Of a stretch of DNA of 64,000 nt, positions 16,699 through 25,998 are shown piece by piece. Under the pieces are notes generated by a model that was given only the letters and a program-made list of their open reading frames with translations, did not search any database and was not told where the DNA came from. Source of the DNA: Aldehydirespirator sp965221185 (GTDB taxonomy: Bacteria; Actinomycetota; Acidimicrobiia; Acidimicrobiales; Aldehydirespiratoraceae); NCBI GenBank assembly GCA_965221185.1, contig OZ244866.1, forward strand, positions 2,170,001 through 2,234,000, read 5' to 3'. Within the stretch, counting starts at the first letter, position 1. Each line of letters begins with the position of its first letter. The position numbers and the translations under genes were made by a program.

Positions 16699-18930
16699 TC
16701 ATGACGACAGGTGCTCCAGCAGTTCGGCGGCGGCCTCGGCGATCACCGTGCCGGGCTGGTGCACCGCGACTGCGCCCGCGGCCAACAGCTCGTGGATGTC
16801 GGCGTCGGGGACGACCCCGCCGACGACGATGGCAATGTCGCCCCGATCCAGGCGCGCCAGCTCATCGCGCAGCTCGGGCACCAGAGTGAGGTGGCCCGCG
16901 GCCAGCGACGAGACTCCCACCACATGCACGTCGGCCTCCACCGCCTGGCGAGCTACCTCGGCCGGCGTGGCGAACAACGGCCCGATGTCGACGTCGAAGC
17001 CCAGGTCAGCGAAGGCGGTGGCAACCACCTTCTGACCCCGGTCGTGGCCGTCCTGGCCGACTTTGGCCACGAGAATGCGTGGTCTCCGCCCCCGGCGGCG
17101 GGCGAACCCGTCGGCCGCCGCCCGGGCGGCGTCGATCTCGTCCGGCGGTCGATGCCCTCCGGCATTCTCGCCAGCGACCCTGCCGGCCCCTCCGCCGGCG
17201 TCGTCAGCATCCTCGCCGGCGCTCGCGGCCGGCGATCGGGCCTCCTCGCGGTACACGCCCTCCACCGCTCTGATCTCGGCCACATGACGACCGTAGACGG
17301 TTTCGAGCGCGTCGCTGATCTCTCCGACGGTGGCGCTGGCCCGGGCCGCGTCTATCGACAGCGCCAGCAGGTTGCCCTTACCGGTGCGGGCCGCTTCGAT
17401 CAGCGCCTCCAGGGCAGCCCGAAGGGGCGGCTCGTCCCGCTGGCGCCGCAACTCCTCGAGCCGCGTGATCTGGCAGCGACGGACCTCCGCGTTGTCGATG
17501 CGGCGGACCTCCACAGATGCATCCGCGCCGTCTTGCACGCGGTGGCGGTTCACGCCGACCACGACCTGGCGGCCCGAGTCGATGCGAGCCTGCGTCCGGG
17601 CCGAAGCCTCCTCGATACGCAGCTTGGGAAGGCCCGTGGAGATGGCCGCAGCCATCCCACCCAACTCCTCGATCTCGCAGATGTGAGCCCAGGCTCGATC
17701 GGCCAGCAGCTTGGTAAGCCGCTCCACGTGGTAGCTGCCGCCCCAGGGGTCCACGGTGCGGGTGATGCCCGACTCGTGCTGGAGGAACAGCTGGGTGTTG
17801 CGGGCGATTCGGGCCGAGAAGTCGGTGGGCAGAGCGATGGCCTCATCGAAGGCGTTGGTGTGCAACGACTGGGTGTGACCCTGGGTGGCGGCCATGGCTT
17901 CGACGCAGGTCCGGACCACGTTGTTGTACGGATCCTGGGCGGTGAGGCTCCAGCCGCTGGTCTGGCAATGGGCCCGCAGGCACAGCGAGCGGGGATCCTG
18001 GGGCTCGAACTGGCTCATGAGCCGGGCCCACAGCAGCCGTGCGGCCCGCAGCTTGGCCACCTCCATGAAGAAGTTCATGCCGACGCACCAGAAGAAGCTG
18101 AGCCGGGGCGCGAACTCGTCGATGCCGAGCCCCGCGGCGAGGCCGGCGCGGACGTACTCCACACCGTCGGCGAGGGTGTAGGCCAGCTCGATGTCGAGCG
18201 TGGCGCCGGCCTCCTGCATGTGGTAGCCGGAGACCGAGATCGAATTGAACCGCGGCAGCCGCTCGGCGGTGAAGGCGATGATGTCGGCCACGATCCGCAT
18301 CGACGGCGCCGGCGGGTAGATGAACGTGTTGCGGACCATGAACTCCTTGAGGATGTCGTTCTGGATGGTCCCGGCGAGCTGCTCGGGCTTCACGCCCTGC
18401 TCGGATGCGGCTACCACGTAGAGGGCCAGCACCGGCAGCACTGCGCCGTTCATGGTCATTGAGACGGTCATCTGGTCCAAGGGGATGCCGTCGAACAGGG
18501 TCCGCATGTCGAGGATCGAGTCGATGGCCACCCCGGCCATGCCCACGTCGCCGGCCACCCTGCCGTTGTCGGAGTCATAGCCCCGGTGGGTGGGCAGGTC
18601 GAAGGCCACCGACAGGCCCCGCTGGCCAGCCGCCAGGTTTCGGCGGTAGAAGGCGTTGGACTCCTCGGCGGTGGAGAAGCCCGCGTACTGGCGGATCGTC
18701 CAGGGCCGGGTCACATACATGGTGGGGTACGGCCCCCGCACAAACGGCGGCAGACCCGGATAGCTGGCCACGAAGTCGGCGCCCTCGAGGTCGGCCGGGC
18801 CGGCCAGCGGCGGGACGGAGATGCCCTCGGGGGTCTCGAACGCCGGGGCGTCGATGGGGTCTGCGGCCGGGCGGGCCGCAGCATCGCCGTCGCGAAGCTC
18901 GACCCTCGAGAAGTCTGGGATCGTGGTCAC
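16699..18930 (-). CDS. Methylmalonyl-CoA mutase, fused catalytic and B12 domains
   Basis: 743 residues. The N-terminal half carries the acyl-CoA mutase signature (RGPYPTMYVTRPWTIRQYAG, NAFYRRNLAAGQRGLSVAFD, THRGYDSDN), with YPTMY and the TIR segment matching methylmalonyl- rather than isobutyryl-CoA mutases. The C-terminal cobalamin domain has KVGQDGHDRGQKV with the lower axial His, then VGVSSLAAGH. It interconverts (R)-methylmalonyl-CoA and succinyl-CoA using adenosylcobalamin, linking propionate metabolism to the TCA cycle. An Ala/Gly/Asp-rich linker of about 35 residues between the domains (around 560-597) is longer than usual. meaB lies downstream. No epimerase gene is in view. Confidence 0.95.
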   Translation of the reverse strand: MTTIPDFSRVELRDGDAAARPAADPIDAPAFETPEGISVPPLAGPADLEGADFVASYPGLPPFVRGPYPTMYVTRPWTIRQYAGFSTAEESNAFYRRNLAAGQRGLSVAFDLPTHRGYDSDNGRVAGDVGMAGVAIDSILDMRTLFDGIPLDQMTVSMTMNGAVLPVLALYVVAASEQGVKPEQLAGTIQNDILKEFMVRNTFIYPPAPSMRIVADIIAFTAERLPRFNSISVSGYHMQEAGATLDIELAYTLADGVEYVRAGLAAGLGIDEFAPRLSFFWCVGMNFFMEVAKLRAARLLWARLMSQFEPQDPRSLCLRAHCQTSGWSLTAQDPYNNVVRTCVEAMAATQGHTQSLHTNAFDEAIALPTDFSARIARNTQLFLQHESGITRTVDPWGGSYHVERLTKLLADRAWAHICEIEELGGMAAAISTGLPKLRIEEASARTQARIDSGRQVVVGVNRHRVQDGADASVEVRRIDNAEVRRCQITRLEELRRQRDEPPLRAALEALIEAARTGKGNLLALSIDAARASATVGEISDALETVYGRHVAEIRAVEGVYREEARSPAASAGEDADDAGGGAGRVAGENAGGHRPPDEIDAARAAADGFARRRGRRPRILVAKVGQDGHDRGQKVVATAFADLGFDVDIGPLFATPAEVARQAVEADVHVVGVSSLAAGHLTLVPELRDELARLDRGDIAIVVGGVVPDADIHELLAAGAVAVHQPGTVIAEAAAELLEHLSS

Positions 18931-18969
18931 GGCTCGGCCGAGTCTAACTGGCGCTCGGCCTCTGGGCCG

Positions 18970-19317
18970 TCAGCCGAGGAGGTCGCTCAGGTCGATCACC
19001 ATGAGGACGGCCAGGAGCACGATGATGCCGCCATTCAGAGCGGTTATCGGCCATCGCCAGCGGTGACCGGTCCGCTGGAAGCGCCGGATGCTCAACCCGT
19101 TGAAGGTGATGGCCAACGCGCCGATGGCCAATCCCAGGCCCGAGCCCACCCCCGAGGCGATGCCAGCCGCGGGCAGCAGCCACGGGAACAGCACGTATGC
19201 CAGGAAGCAGCGGACTCCCGACACGACCACCGACATGCTGAAGACCCGCTCGGCCGGGCCGTCAGCGGGGCGGTCAGGATGGGAGGTGGCGGGGTCCGCG
19301 GCCGCGGTCACCGCCAT
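18970..19317 (-). CDS. Small integral membrane protein, function unknown
   Basis: 115 residues. Hydrophobic segments lie at about 29-52 (VVVSGVRCFLAYVLFPWLLP), 55-75 and 89-110 (ALNGGIIVLLAVLMVIDL), so three membrane passes are likely, with a short charged loop (IRRFQRTGHRWRW) between the second and third. The N-terminus is polar. No signal peptide or known family is recognised. It lies between the mutase and the epimerase/SDR pair, all on the minus strand, and resembles other small actinobacterial membrane proteins of unknown role. Confidence 0.7.
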   Translation of the reverse strand: MAVTAAADPATSHPDRPADGPAERVFSMSVVVSGVRCFLAYVLFPWLLPAAGIASGVGSGLGLAIGALAITFNGLSIRRFQRTGHRWRWPITALNGGIIVLLAVLMVIDLSDLLG

Positions 19318-19382
19318 AGCGTGCCACGCTTCGACCAGAGACCCACGGCCTAGTCCCGCGGGGCGTACCGGGACGCGCCCGC

Positions 19383-20315
19383 CTAGAGCTGGGATCGGAG
19401 AATGCGGGCCGTTTCGGCGATGGCGTCGTCCAGGGGCGTGGGCTCGATGTCGCCCAGCAACTCCTCCAGTCCTGCAGGCGACAAGGCGTGGGCGAAGGGC
19501 AGCGGCTCGGTGCCCACGCTGAGGTCGTCGAAGCCGGTGATGCGGCGAACCCGGTCCACGAAGTCGGCCACCGACGTCACATGGCCTCTGAGATTCCGAA
19601 CCGGCGCAGTTGGCGCAGCAAGCTCGACTCGGGCGGCGGCGATGAACGCTCGGGCCACGTCGGGAGCGTAATGGAAGTCGGTCACGCCCCCGTATCCCAC
19701 ACGGTACGGCTCGCCCCGCACCGCGCTGTAGATGGCCGCGGTGGGTTGGGACGTGACCCCCTGATCGCGGCCGGCTCCGTACACGGTGAAGGGGCGCAGC
19801 CCCACGGAGGCCAGCCCGTGGTCAGTCGCGTACACCGCCGCCGTCTGCTCGTTGGCCACCTTGTAGGCGCCGTAGAGCGTGGCGGGCTTGGGAGCTGCGT
19901 CCGGCTCTAGCACGGGCTCGGGATAGTTGTCAACAGGACCGTAGATCGCGGCGCTCGAGGCGTAGGCCACCGGCGCAATGCCGTGTTCGGATGCCGCCTC
20001 GAACACGTTCACCGTGCCCTGCACGTTCACCGCCGCGCCGCCGCTGGGATCGGCCTTGCAGAACGGCACCTGCAACGCAGCGAGATGGATCACCCGGTCG
20101 ACTCCGGCCATGGCGTCGACCACGGCGGAGCGTTCGACGATGTCGCCCCTTATCCGGCGGAAGCTCAGCGGGGCGCCGCCGGAGATCAGTCGGTGGCGGC
20201 TCTCGTTCTCGCTGATGTCGAAGGTGGTCACCTCGGAGCCCTCGTCGAGCAGGAGGCGCACCGTCCACGCGCCGATGCACCCATCGGCGCCGGTGACAAG
20301 GAAGCGCTCGGCCAT
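19383..20315 (-). CDS. NAD-dependent epimerase/dehydratase (extended SDR)
   Basis: 310 residues. FLVTGADGCIGAWTV is the Rossmann glycine motif, VIHLAALQVPF and YASSAAIYG carry the catalytic Ser, and YGAYKVANEQ is the YxxxK pair; VGLRPFTVYGAGRDQG follows as in sugar-nucleotide epimerases. The ATG at 20315 shares one base with the stop of the SDR gene upstream (TGATG), so the two are translated together. Substrate unknown; a paired SDR and epimerase may process the same alcohol or sugar. The substrate-binding C-terminal half looks complete. Confidence 0.88.
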   Translation of the reverse strand: MAERFLVTGADGCIGAWTVRLLLDEGSEVTTFDISENESRHRLISGGAPLSFRRIRGDIVERSAVVDAMAGVDRVIHLAALQVPFCKADPSGGAAVNVQGTVNVFEAASEHGIAPVAYASSAAIYGPVDNYPEPVLEPDAAPKPATLYGAYKVANEQTAAVYATDHGLASVGLRPFTVYGAGRDQGVTSQPTAAIYSAVRGEPYRVGYGGVTDFHYAPDVARAFIAAARVELAAPTAPVRNLRGHVTSVADFVDRVRRITGFDDLSVGTEPLPFAHALSPAGLEELLGDIEPTPLDDAIAETARILRSQL

Positions 20316-21025
20316 CAGTAAGTGGCCCGGCCGCCGGAGATGTCGTAGCAGGCGCCGGTGCTGAACGAGCAGTTCTCCGAGCACAGCCAGCCCACTAGCG
20401 CGGCCACCTCGGAGGGCAGGCCGAGGCGGCCCATCGGGATCTTCGAGAGCATGTAGTCCAGCACCTCGGGAGCGGTCTCGAGATTCATGGGGGTAGCGAT
20501 CACCGCCGGCGCGATCGAGTTGACCATCACGCCGGTGGTGGCCAGCTCCTTGGCCACCGACTTGGTGACCGCGATCACCGCCCCCTTGCTGGCCGAGTAG
20601 GCGCTGAGGTTCGGGTTGCCCTCCTTGCCGGCGATGCTGGCGATGTTCACGACCCGGCCCCAACCCCGCTCGACCATGCCGCCCAGTGTGGCCTGCATCA
20701 CGTTGAAGATGCCGGTGACGTTCACGGTCAGGGTGCGCTCCCATTCAGCCACCGGAGTGTCCAAGAGCGGCGCGTTCGGTCCGACGATCCCGGCGGACTG
20801 CACCACGATGTCCATCTGATCGATGCCATCGATGGCCCGCACCGCGGCGGGGTCGGTCACGTCGACCTCATGTATCGCGTCCAGTTCGTCGGCCCGGTCG
20901 GCCATATCACCTGCCCGCAGGTCGAGAGCCGCAACCCGGCAGCCCTCGGCCAGCAGCCGGTCGACGCAAGCCGCACCGATGCCCGAACCGGCGCCGGTCA
21001 CCAGCGCCCTGCGCCCGCCCGTCAT
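20315..21025 (-). CDS. SDR family oxidoreductase
   Basis: 236-residue classical SDR. ALVTGAGSGIGAACVDRLL is the cofactor site; VVNIASIAGKEG, YSASKGAV and SIAPAVIATPM supply Ser, Tyr-x-x-x-Lys and the post-active-site loop; the end GACYDISGG is typical of FabG-like enzymes. It overlaps the following epimerase gene by one base. A truncated, closely similar copy sits at 25392-25817. Reaction: NAD(P)-dependent oxidation of an unknown secondary alcohol. The Asp after the glycine motif (LDLRAG) favours NAD. Confidence 0.9.
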   Translation of the reverse strand: MTGGRRALVTGAGSGIGAACVDRLLAEGCRVAALDLRAGDMADRADELDAIHEVDVTDPAAVRAIDGIDQMDIVVQSAGIVGPNAPLLDTPVAEWERTLTVNVTGIFNVMQATLGGMVERGWGRVVNIASIAGKEGNPNLSAYSASKGAVIAVTKSVAKELATTGVMVNSIAPAVIATPMNLETAPEVLDYMLSKIPMGRLGLPSEVAALVGWLCSENCSFSTGACYDISGGRATY

Positions 21026-21137
21026 GGTGTGACGCTCCAGGCATGGCCGATGCCTGCCGGAAGCTCGTTTCGATGGGTGTCATCCATAGCGCCCCATCGT
21101 AGGGACCGTCTCCCTGCTTCGGCCCCGGCAAGAGATT

Positions 21138-21165
21138 GGATAGCGCCTACAGCAGAGCGCTATCC
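21138..21165. promoter_or_regulatory. Perfect 9-bp inverted repeat upstream of typA
   Basis: GGATAGCGC at 21138-21146 and GCGCTATCC at 21157-21165 can pair with a 10-nt loop. It lies 81 bp before typA and about 110 bp upstream of the divergent SDR start, so it may be an operator; no T run follows, which argues against a terminator. Confidence 0.4.
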
Positions 21166-21245
21166 GCTAACGGCTCACGTCAGGCCTCCGAGCCGTATCC
21201 TCACCTGATCCGCTCGCTCCTCCAGTAGCGGCCCTGAGGCTCTCC

Positions 21246-23117
21246 ATGGCTGAACCCCTGTATCCAGCGGCGCGCGCCGACCTGCGCAACGTGGCCATCA
21301 TCGCCCATGTCGACCATGGCAAGACCACCCTCGTCGACGCCATGCTCTGGCAGTCGGGCGCCTTCCGGTCCAACGAGACAGTCAACGAGCGGGTCATGGA
21401 CTCGATGGACCTTGAGCGCGAGAAGGGCATCACGATCCTGGCCAAGAACACCGCGGTCCGCTACAGCCGCGACAGCGGTGAGGAGATCAAGATCAACATC
21501 GTGGACACGCCGGGCCACTCCGACTTCGGCGGCGAGGTCGAGCGGGCCCTGACGATGGTGGACGGCGTCCTGCTCCTGGTCGACTCGAGCGAGGGCCCGC
21601 TGCCGCAGACGCGCTTCGTGCTTCGCAAGGCGCTGGAGCTCGAGCTGCCCGTCGTGCTGGTCATCAACAAGATCGACCGGCCCGACGCCCGCATCGCCGA
21701 GGTCGTCGACGAGGTGTACGAGCTGTTCCTCGACCTCGACGCGACGGAGGATCAGATCGACTTCCCGATCGTGTACGCCAACGCCCGCCGGGGCACGGCG
21801 ACGCTCGACCCCACCGAGCCGGGCACCGACCTGCGCCCCATGTTCGAGACGCTGCTGGAGACCGTCCCCGCGCCACGCCACGATCCGCAGCGGCCGCTCC
21901 AGGCCTGGGTCACCAACCTCGACGCCAGCCCGTATGTGGGCCGCATCGCCATGTGCCGGGTCATGCACGGAACCATCAGGCGAGGTCAGAGCGTGGCCTG
22001 GTGCCGCACCGACGGCACGACCGCCACCGCCAAGATCACCGAGCTGTACGTCACCGAGAGCCTCGACCGGGTGGACGCGGCCGAGGCCGGCGCAGGCGAG
22101 ATCATCGCCATCTCCGGCATCGCCGACATCACCATCGGCGAGACGCTGGCAGACCTCGCCAACCCTGTGCCGCTGCCCGCCATCACGGTGGACGAGCCGA
22201 GCCTGGCGATCACCATCGGCACCAACTCCTCGCCCATGGCCGGGCTCGAGGGCACCAAGGTGACAGCCCGCCTCATCAAGAACCGCCTCGACGCCGAGTT
22301 GGTCGGCAACGTGTCGATCCGGGTGTTCGCCACCGAGCGTCCCGACACCTGGGAGGTGCAGGGGCGGGGCGAGCTCCAACTCGCGGTGCTGGTGGAAATC
22401 ATGCGCCGCGAGGGCTTCGAGATGACCGTGGGCAAGCCCAGGGTCGTGACCCGCACCATCGACGAGCGGCTCCACGAGCCGACCGAGCGCATCACCATCG
22501 ACATCCCCGAGAGCTTCGTGGGAGCGGTCACGCAGCTCCTCGGCGAGCGCAAGGCCGAAATGGTCACCATGACCAACCACGGCACCGGCTGGGTGCGGCT
22601 CGATTACGTCGTGGCGGCCCGGGGCCTCATCGGGTTCCGCACCGAGTTCCTCACCGAGACCCGGGGCACGGGCCTGGCGGCCAGCGTCTTCGAGGGCTAC
22701 ACACCGTGGCTGGGCGAGTTCCGCACCCGCCGCTCGGGCTCGATCGTCGCCGACCGCCGGGGCGCGGTGACCGGCTATGCCACAGCCGCCGTGCAGGAGC
22801 GGGCCTCGCTGTTGGTCGCCCCCGGTAACGAGGTGTACGAGGGGATGGTCGTGGGCGAGAACCCGCGCCCCGAGGACATGGACGTCAACATCTGCCGGGA
22901 GAAGAAGCAGACCAACGTCCGGGCCGCCGCCTCCGACGACACCGTCCGCCTAACCCCGCCCCGCATCCTGTCGCTGGAGCAGTCGCTCGAGTTCATCGCC
23001 GACGACGAGTGCGTCGAGGTCACCCCCAAGACGCTCCGCCTGCGCAAGGAGATCCTCGACGCCGACGTGCGGGGCCGTCACCGCAAGCGCCTCCAACGCA
23101 ACCGGAGCGCGGTCTAG
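21246..23117 (+). CDS. typA: Translational GTPase TypA/BipA
   Basis: 623 residues. IAHVDHGKTTLVDAML (G1), EREKGITILAKNTA (G2 region), IVDTPGHSDFGGEVER (G3) and VINKIDRPDAR (G4) are in order, followed by the BipA-specific domains: GRGELQLAVLVEIMRREGFE, GFRTEFLTETRGTG and the C-terminal RKKQTNVRAAASDDTVRLTP region (EKKQTNVRA here). BipA is a ribosome-associated GTPase needed for assembly and stress growth. Full length; no partner gene. The start ATG 21246 lies 81 bp after the inverted repeat. Confidence 0.97.
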   Translation: MAEPLYPAARADLRNVAIIAHVDHGKTTLVDAMLWQSGAFRSNETVNERVMDSMDLEREKGITILAKNTAVRYSRDSGEEIKINIVDTPGHSDFGGEVERALTMVDGVLLLVDSSEGPLPQTRFVLRKALELELPVVLVINKIDRPDARIAEVVDEVYELFLDLDATEDQIDFPIVYANARRGTATLDPTEPGTDLRPMFETLLETVPAPRHDPQRPLQAWVTNLDASPYVGRIAMCRVMHGTIRRGQSVAWCRTDGTTATAKITELYVTESLDRVDAAEAGAGEIIAISGIADITIGETLADLANPVPLPAITVDEPSLAITIGTNSSPMAGLEGTKVTARLIKNRLDAELVGNVSIRVFATERPDTWEVQGRGELQLAVLVEIMRREGFEMTVGKPRVVTRTIDERLHEPTERITIDIPESFVGAVTQLLGERKAEMVTMTNHGTGWVRLDYVVAARGLIGFRTEFLTETRGTGLAASVFEGYTPWLGEFRTRRSGSIVADRRGAVTGYATAAVQERASLLVAPGNEVYEGMVVGENPRPEDMDVNICREKKQTNVRAAASDDTVRLTPPRILSLEQSLEFIADDECVEVTPKTLRLRKEILDADVRGRHRKRLQRNRSAV

Positions 23118-23306
23118 CAGCTGGCCCGGCCGCCGGTGTTCATACAGCAGTCCTGACCTTGCCGGACCGCGAACGGTGTGTCCGCAACGCGCGAACCTGA
23201 CGAGAAAGATCGCCAGAGTCGATCAGCGCTTTACGGCCGGCGCACGGGCCGATAGGTTCCGTCCCAACCCACTTCGCCTGACTTGCATGCCCCAGGAGGC
23301 CCCACG

Positions 23307-25286
23307 ATGAGAGTCACGAACCCAAGGAAGCCGCTCGCTCTAGCAGCCGCTCTGGCCCTGGTGGCCGCGATGGTCGCATCGCTGTCGCTGCCGGCCGGCG
23401 CGCAGACTCCGGAGCCCATCAGCGCCGACACGTTCACGCTGACGATCCTGCACAACAACGACGGCGAGTCGAAGCTGCTGCCCGACGAGGACGCCGGGTA
23501 TCCGGGCGTGGCCCGCTTCGTCACGATGATGAAGGTCATGCAGGTGATCGGCGGTGGCCGCGGCGGCGTCGTCACCCTCACCTCGGGCGACAATTTCCTG
23601 GCCTCCCAGGAGCTCGGGATCTCGCTGGCCCGCGAGGGCGCCCTCTACGACTCTGTTGCCCTGAGCGGCCTCTACGACGCTATGGCGCTGGGGAACCACG
23701 ACTTCGACTTCGGCCCCGACGTGACGGCCCGCTTCATCGAGGACTTCGATCCGCCGGTGACGTTCCTGTCAGCCAACGCCGACTTCTCCAACGAGCCCGT
23801 GCTGCAGGCGCTGGTGGACTCCGGCAAGCTGGCCGCCAGCACCGTCGTGGACACCGGCGGGCAGCGGGTCGGGGTGATCGGCGCGGTCACTCCCCTGCTC
23901 CCCAACATCTCGTCGCCCCGCAACGTGGTGATCTCCGACGTGCTGGCCGCGGTCACGGCCGAGGCCGAGTCGCTGGCCGCGCAGGGAGTGAATAAGATCA
24001 TCCTGGTCAGCCACCTCCAGGGAGTGTCCGAGGAAATCGCGCTAGTAGCCGACCTAGCCGGAGTGGACGTGGTGATCGCCGGCGGCGGCGACGACCTGCT
24101 GCGCAACGAGGGCGACACCTGCATGCCCGACGACGATCCCGCCGGCCCCTACCCGCTGCTGGTCGAGGACTCGACCGGCACCGAGGTCCCCGTGATCACC
24201 GCACCCGGCGGCTACCGCTGCATCGGAGCGCTGACGGTCACCTTCGACGGCGACGGCAACATCGTGAGCCACACGGGCCAGTCCGTCGGTATCAGCCTCG
24301 ACGTAGCACCCGACCCGACGGTGCAGTCCAGCGTGATCGAGCCCCTGGCCGCGGCTGTGGCCGAGGTCGACGCCGATGTGATCGGCAAGAGCGAGGTGGA
24401 TCTGGACGGGCGCCGGGCCGGAGTTCGCACCGGCTCCACCAACCAGGGCAACCTGCATGCCGATGCGCTGCGGGCCGCGGCCGCCAACCTCGCCGAGGAC
24501 TTCGGCACCCCGGTGCCGGACGCGGCGATACAGAACGGCGGCGGCATCCGCAACGACGCCGTGATCCCCGCCGGGGAGATCACCACCGGCGACACGTGGG
24601 ACATCGCCCCGTTCGGCAACTTCGCGGTGGTGGGCGAGGTTCCCCGCGAGACCTTCCATGTGCTGCTTGAGCGGGCCGTCGACCGGATCCCCGGCGCCGG
24701 CGGCCAGTTCCCGCAGGTCTCAGGGTTCACGTTCACATACGACCCGTCGGCACCGGCGCGGGAGAGCGACCGGGCCGGCGACTGCTCGCTGGCCGGCAAC
24801 CCCGGATCGAGGATCCGCGAGGTGGCGCTCGACGACGGCACCGTGATCGTGCGCGACGGCGCGGTGGTGCCCGGCGACCCGATCGTGCTGGCCACCATCG
24901 ACTTCCTGGCCAACGGCGGCGACTGCTACCCGCTGGCCGGCATCGAGTTCACCAAGCTGGGCGTCAGCTACCAGCAGGCTCTGGCCGACTACATCGCCAA
25001 GGACCTGGGCGGAAAGATCACCGCCGCCGACTACCCGGCCGGCGGCGACAACCGGATCACCGCGGTCACGCCGGAGCCGGAGCCGGAGCCCGAACCGGAG
25101 CCCGCCACGATCACGGTCAGGCGCGGCGACAGCCTCTGGAGGCTCGCCCGGGTCCACCTGGGGACGGGGACGCGCTACCAGGAGATCTTCGATCTCAACG
25201 CGGACAGGGTCCAGGCCGACGGCCGCACGCTGCGCGACCCGAACCTGATCCTGATCGGCTGGGTGCTGGAGCTCCCCGCCAGCTAG
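23307..25286 (+). CDS. Secreted 5'-nucleotidase/UshA-like phosphoesterase with LysM domain
   Basis: 659 residues. A Sec signal (KPLALAAALALVAAMVASLS...AGAQ) precedes a metallophosphatase domain: TILHNNDGES, TSGDNFLAS, ALGNHDFDFG and ILVSHLQG hold the dimetal ligands. The 5'-nucleotidase C-terminal domain follows, with IQNGGGIRN and APFGNFAVVGEV for substrate binding. After a PEPEPEPE linker the last 55 residues (ITVRRGDSLWRLARVHLGTG ... DPNLILIGWVLELP) form a LysM-like domain that should hold the enzyme on peptidoglycan. AGGAGG precedes ATG 23307. It would release phosphate from nucleotides outside the cell. A remnant of a similar LysM domain lies at 27749. Confidence 0.92.
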   Translation: MRVTNPRKPLALAAALALVAAMVASLSLPAGAQTPEPISADTFTLTILHNNDGESKLLPDEDAGYPGVARFVTMMKVMQVIGGGRGGVVTLTSGDNFLASQELGISLAREGALYDSVALSGLYDAMALGNHDFDFGPDVTARFIEDFDPPVTFLSANADFSNEPVLQALVDSGKLAASTVVDTGGQRVGVIGAVTPLLPNISSPRNVVISDVLAAVTAEAESLAAQGVNKIILVSHLQGVSEEIALVADLAGVDVVIAGGGDDLLRNEGDTCMPDDDPAGPYPLLVEDSTGTEVPVITAPGGYRCIGALTVTFDGDGNIVSHTGQSVGISLDVAPDPTVQSSVIEPLAAAVAEVDADVIGKSEVDLDGRRAGVRTGSTNQGNLHADALRAAAANLAEDFGTPVPDAAIQNGGGIRNDAVIPAGEITTGDTWDIAPFGNFAVVGEVPRETFHVLLERAVDRIPGAGGQFPQVSGFTFTYDPSAPARESDRAGDCSLAGNPGSRIREVALDDGTVIVRDGAVVPGDPIVLATIDFLANGGDCYPLAGIEFTKLGVSYQQALADYIAKDLGGKITAADYPAGGDNRITAVTPEPEPEPEPEPATITVRRGDSLWRLARVHLGTGTRYQEIFDLNADRVQADGRTLRDPNLILIGWVLELPAS

Positions 25287-25391
25287 ACCGCACCCGGCCT
25301 CGCAACCGAGCCCGGGAACCAACCCACTTCTTCCCACCTCCCACCCATGACGTCCCAGGGCATGAGGGGCTGCGGGTGACGAGGGAGGCGG

Positions 25392-25817
25392 TTAGCCGAG
25401 TCCTTGCAGGAGGGCATCCTCGAAGGACCAGGCGACGTTGACCACACGGCCCCAGCCGCGCCGCACCATTCCCGTCAGCGTGGCCCTCATCACGTTGACC
25501 ACGCCCGAGACGTTGACGGCCATGACGCGGTCCCAGTCCTCGGGCGACGCGTCCGTCAGCGGCACGATGGGCCCGGCAATGGCCGCGCACTGCACCACTA
25601 TGTCGATCTCATCGATGCCGTCGATGGCGTTCACCGCGGCGGCGTCGGCCACATCGATCTCAACGATGGCCTGCAGGTCATCGGCGCGTTGCGCCATCCG
25701 GCCAGCCCGCAGGTCCACAGCCACCAGGCGGTGTCCCCGGGCCAGGAGCAATTCTGTGCAGGCGGCTCCGATGCCAGAGCCGGAGCCGGTAACCAGCGCG
25801 GTGCGCGTCGCAGTCAC
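25392..25817 (-). pseudogene. Truncated SDR, missing the catalytic half
   Basis: The N-terminal half of an SDR closely resembling the one at 20315-21025 (ALVTGSGSGIGAACTELLLA, LRAG.MAQRADDLQAI, DEIDIVVQ, RRGWGRVVNVA). Immediately after VVNVA the reading frame diverges into WSFEDALLQGLG and stops, so the Ser, Tyr-x-x-x-Lys and C-terminal helices are gone. Read from GTG 25817; the frame continues upstream without better starts. Probably a decayed duplicate. Confidence 0.75.
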
Positions 25818-25998
25818 AGCTTCCCGCCACGCCCGCAGGCGGCGCGAGTCCGGCTCCTTGCTTTCCCGTTGCCTGCCATGGCGCCTCATCGTAGGGGAGG
25901 TCCTGTCACGCTCCGAGAGCGACCGGCCTGCTAGCGGTCAGCACGATTCGCGGCTTGTATGTGCGAAGACGGCAGACCGATCCGACAGGACGCAGAAC

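Noticed and set aside
18935..18965. Another copy of the dispersed repeat near the mutase start
   Set aside because: Only about 12 bp (GCTCGGCCTCTG) match the right end; too short to claim.
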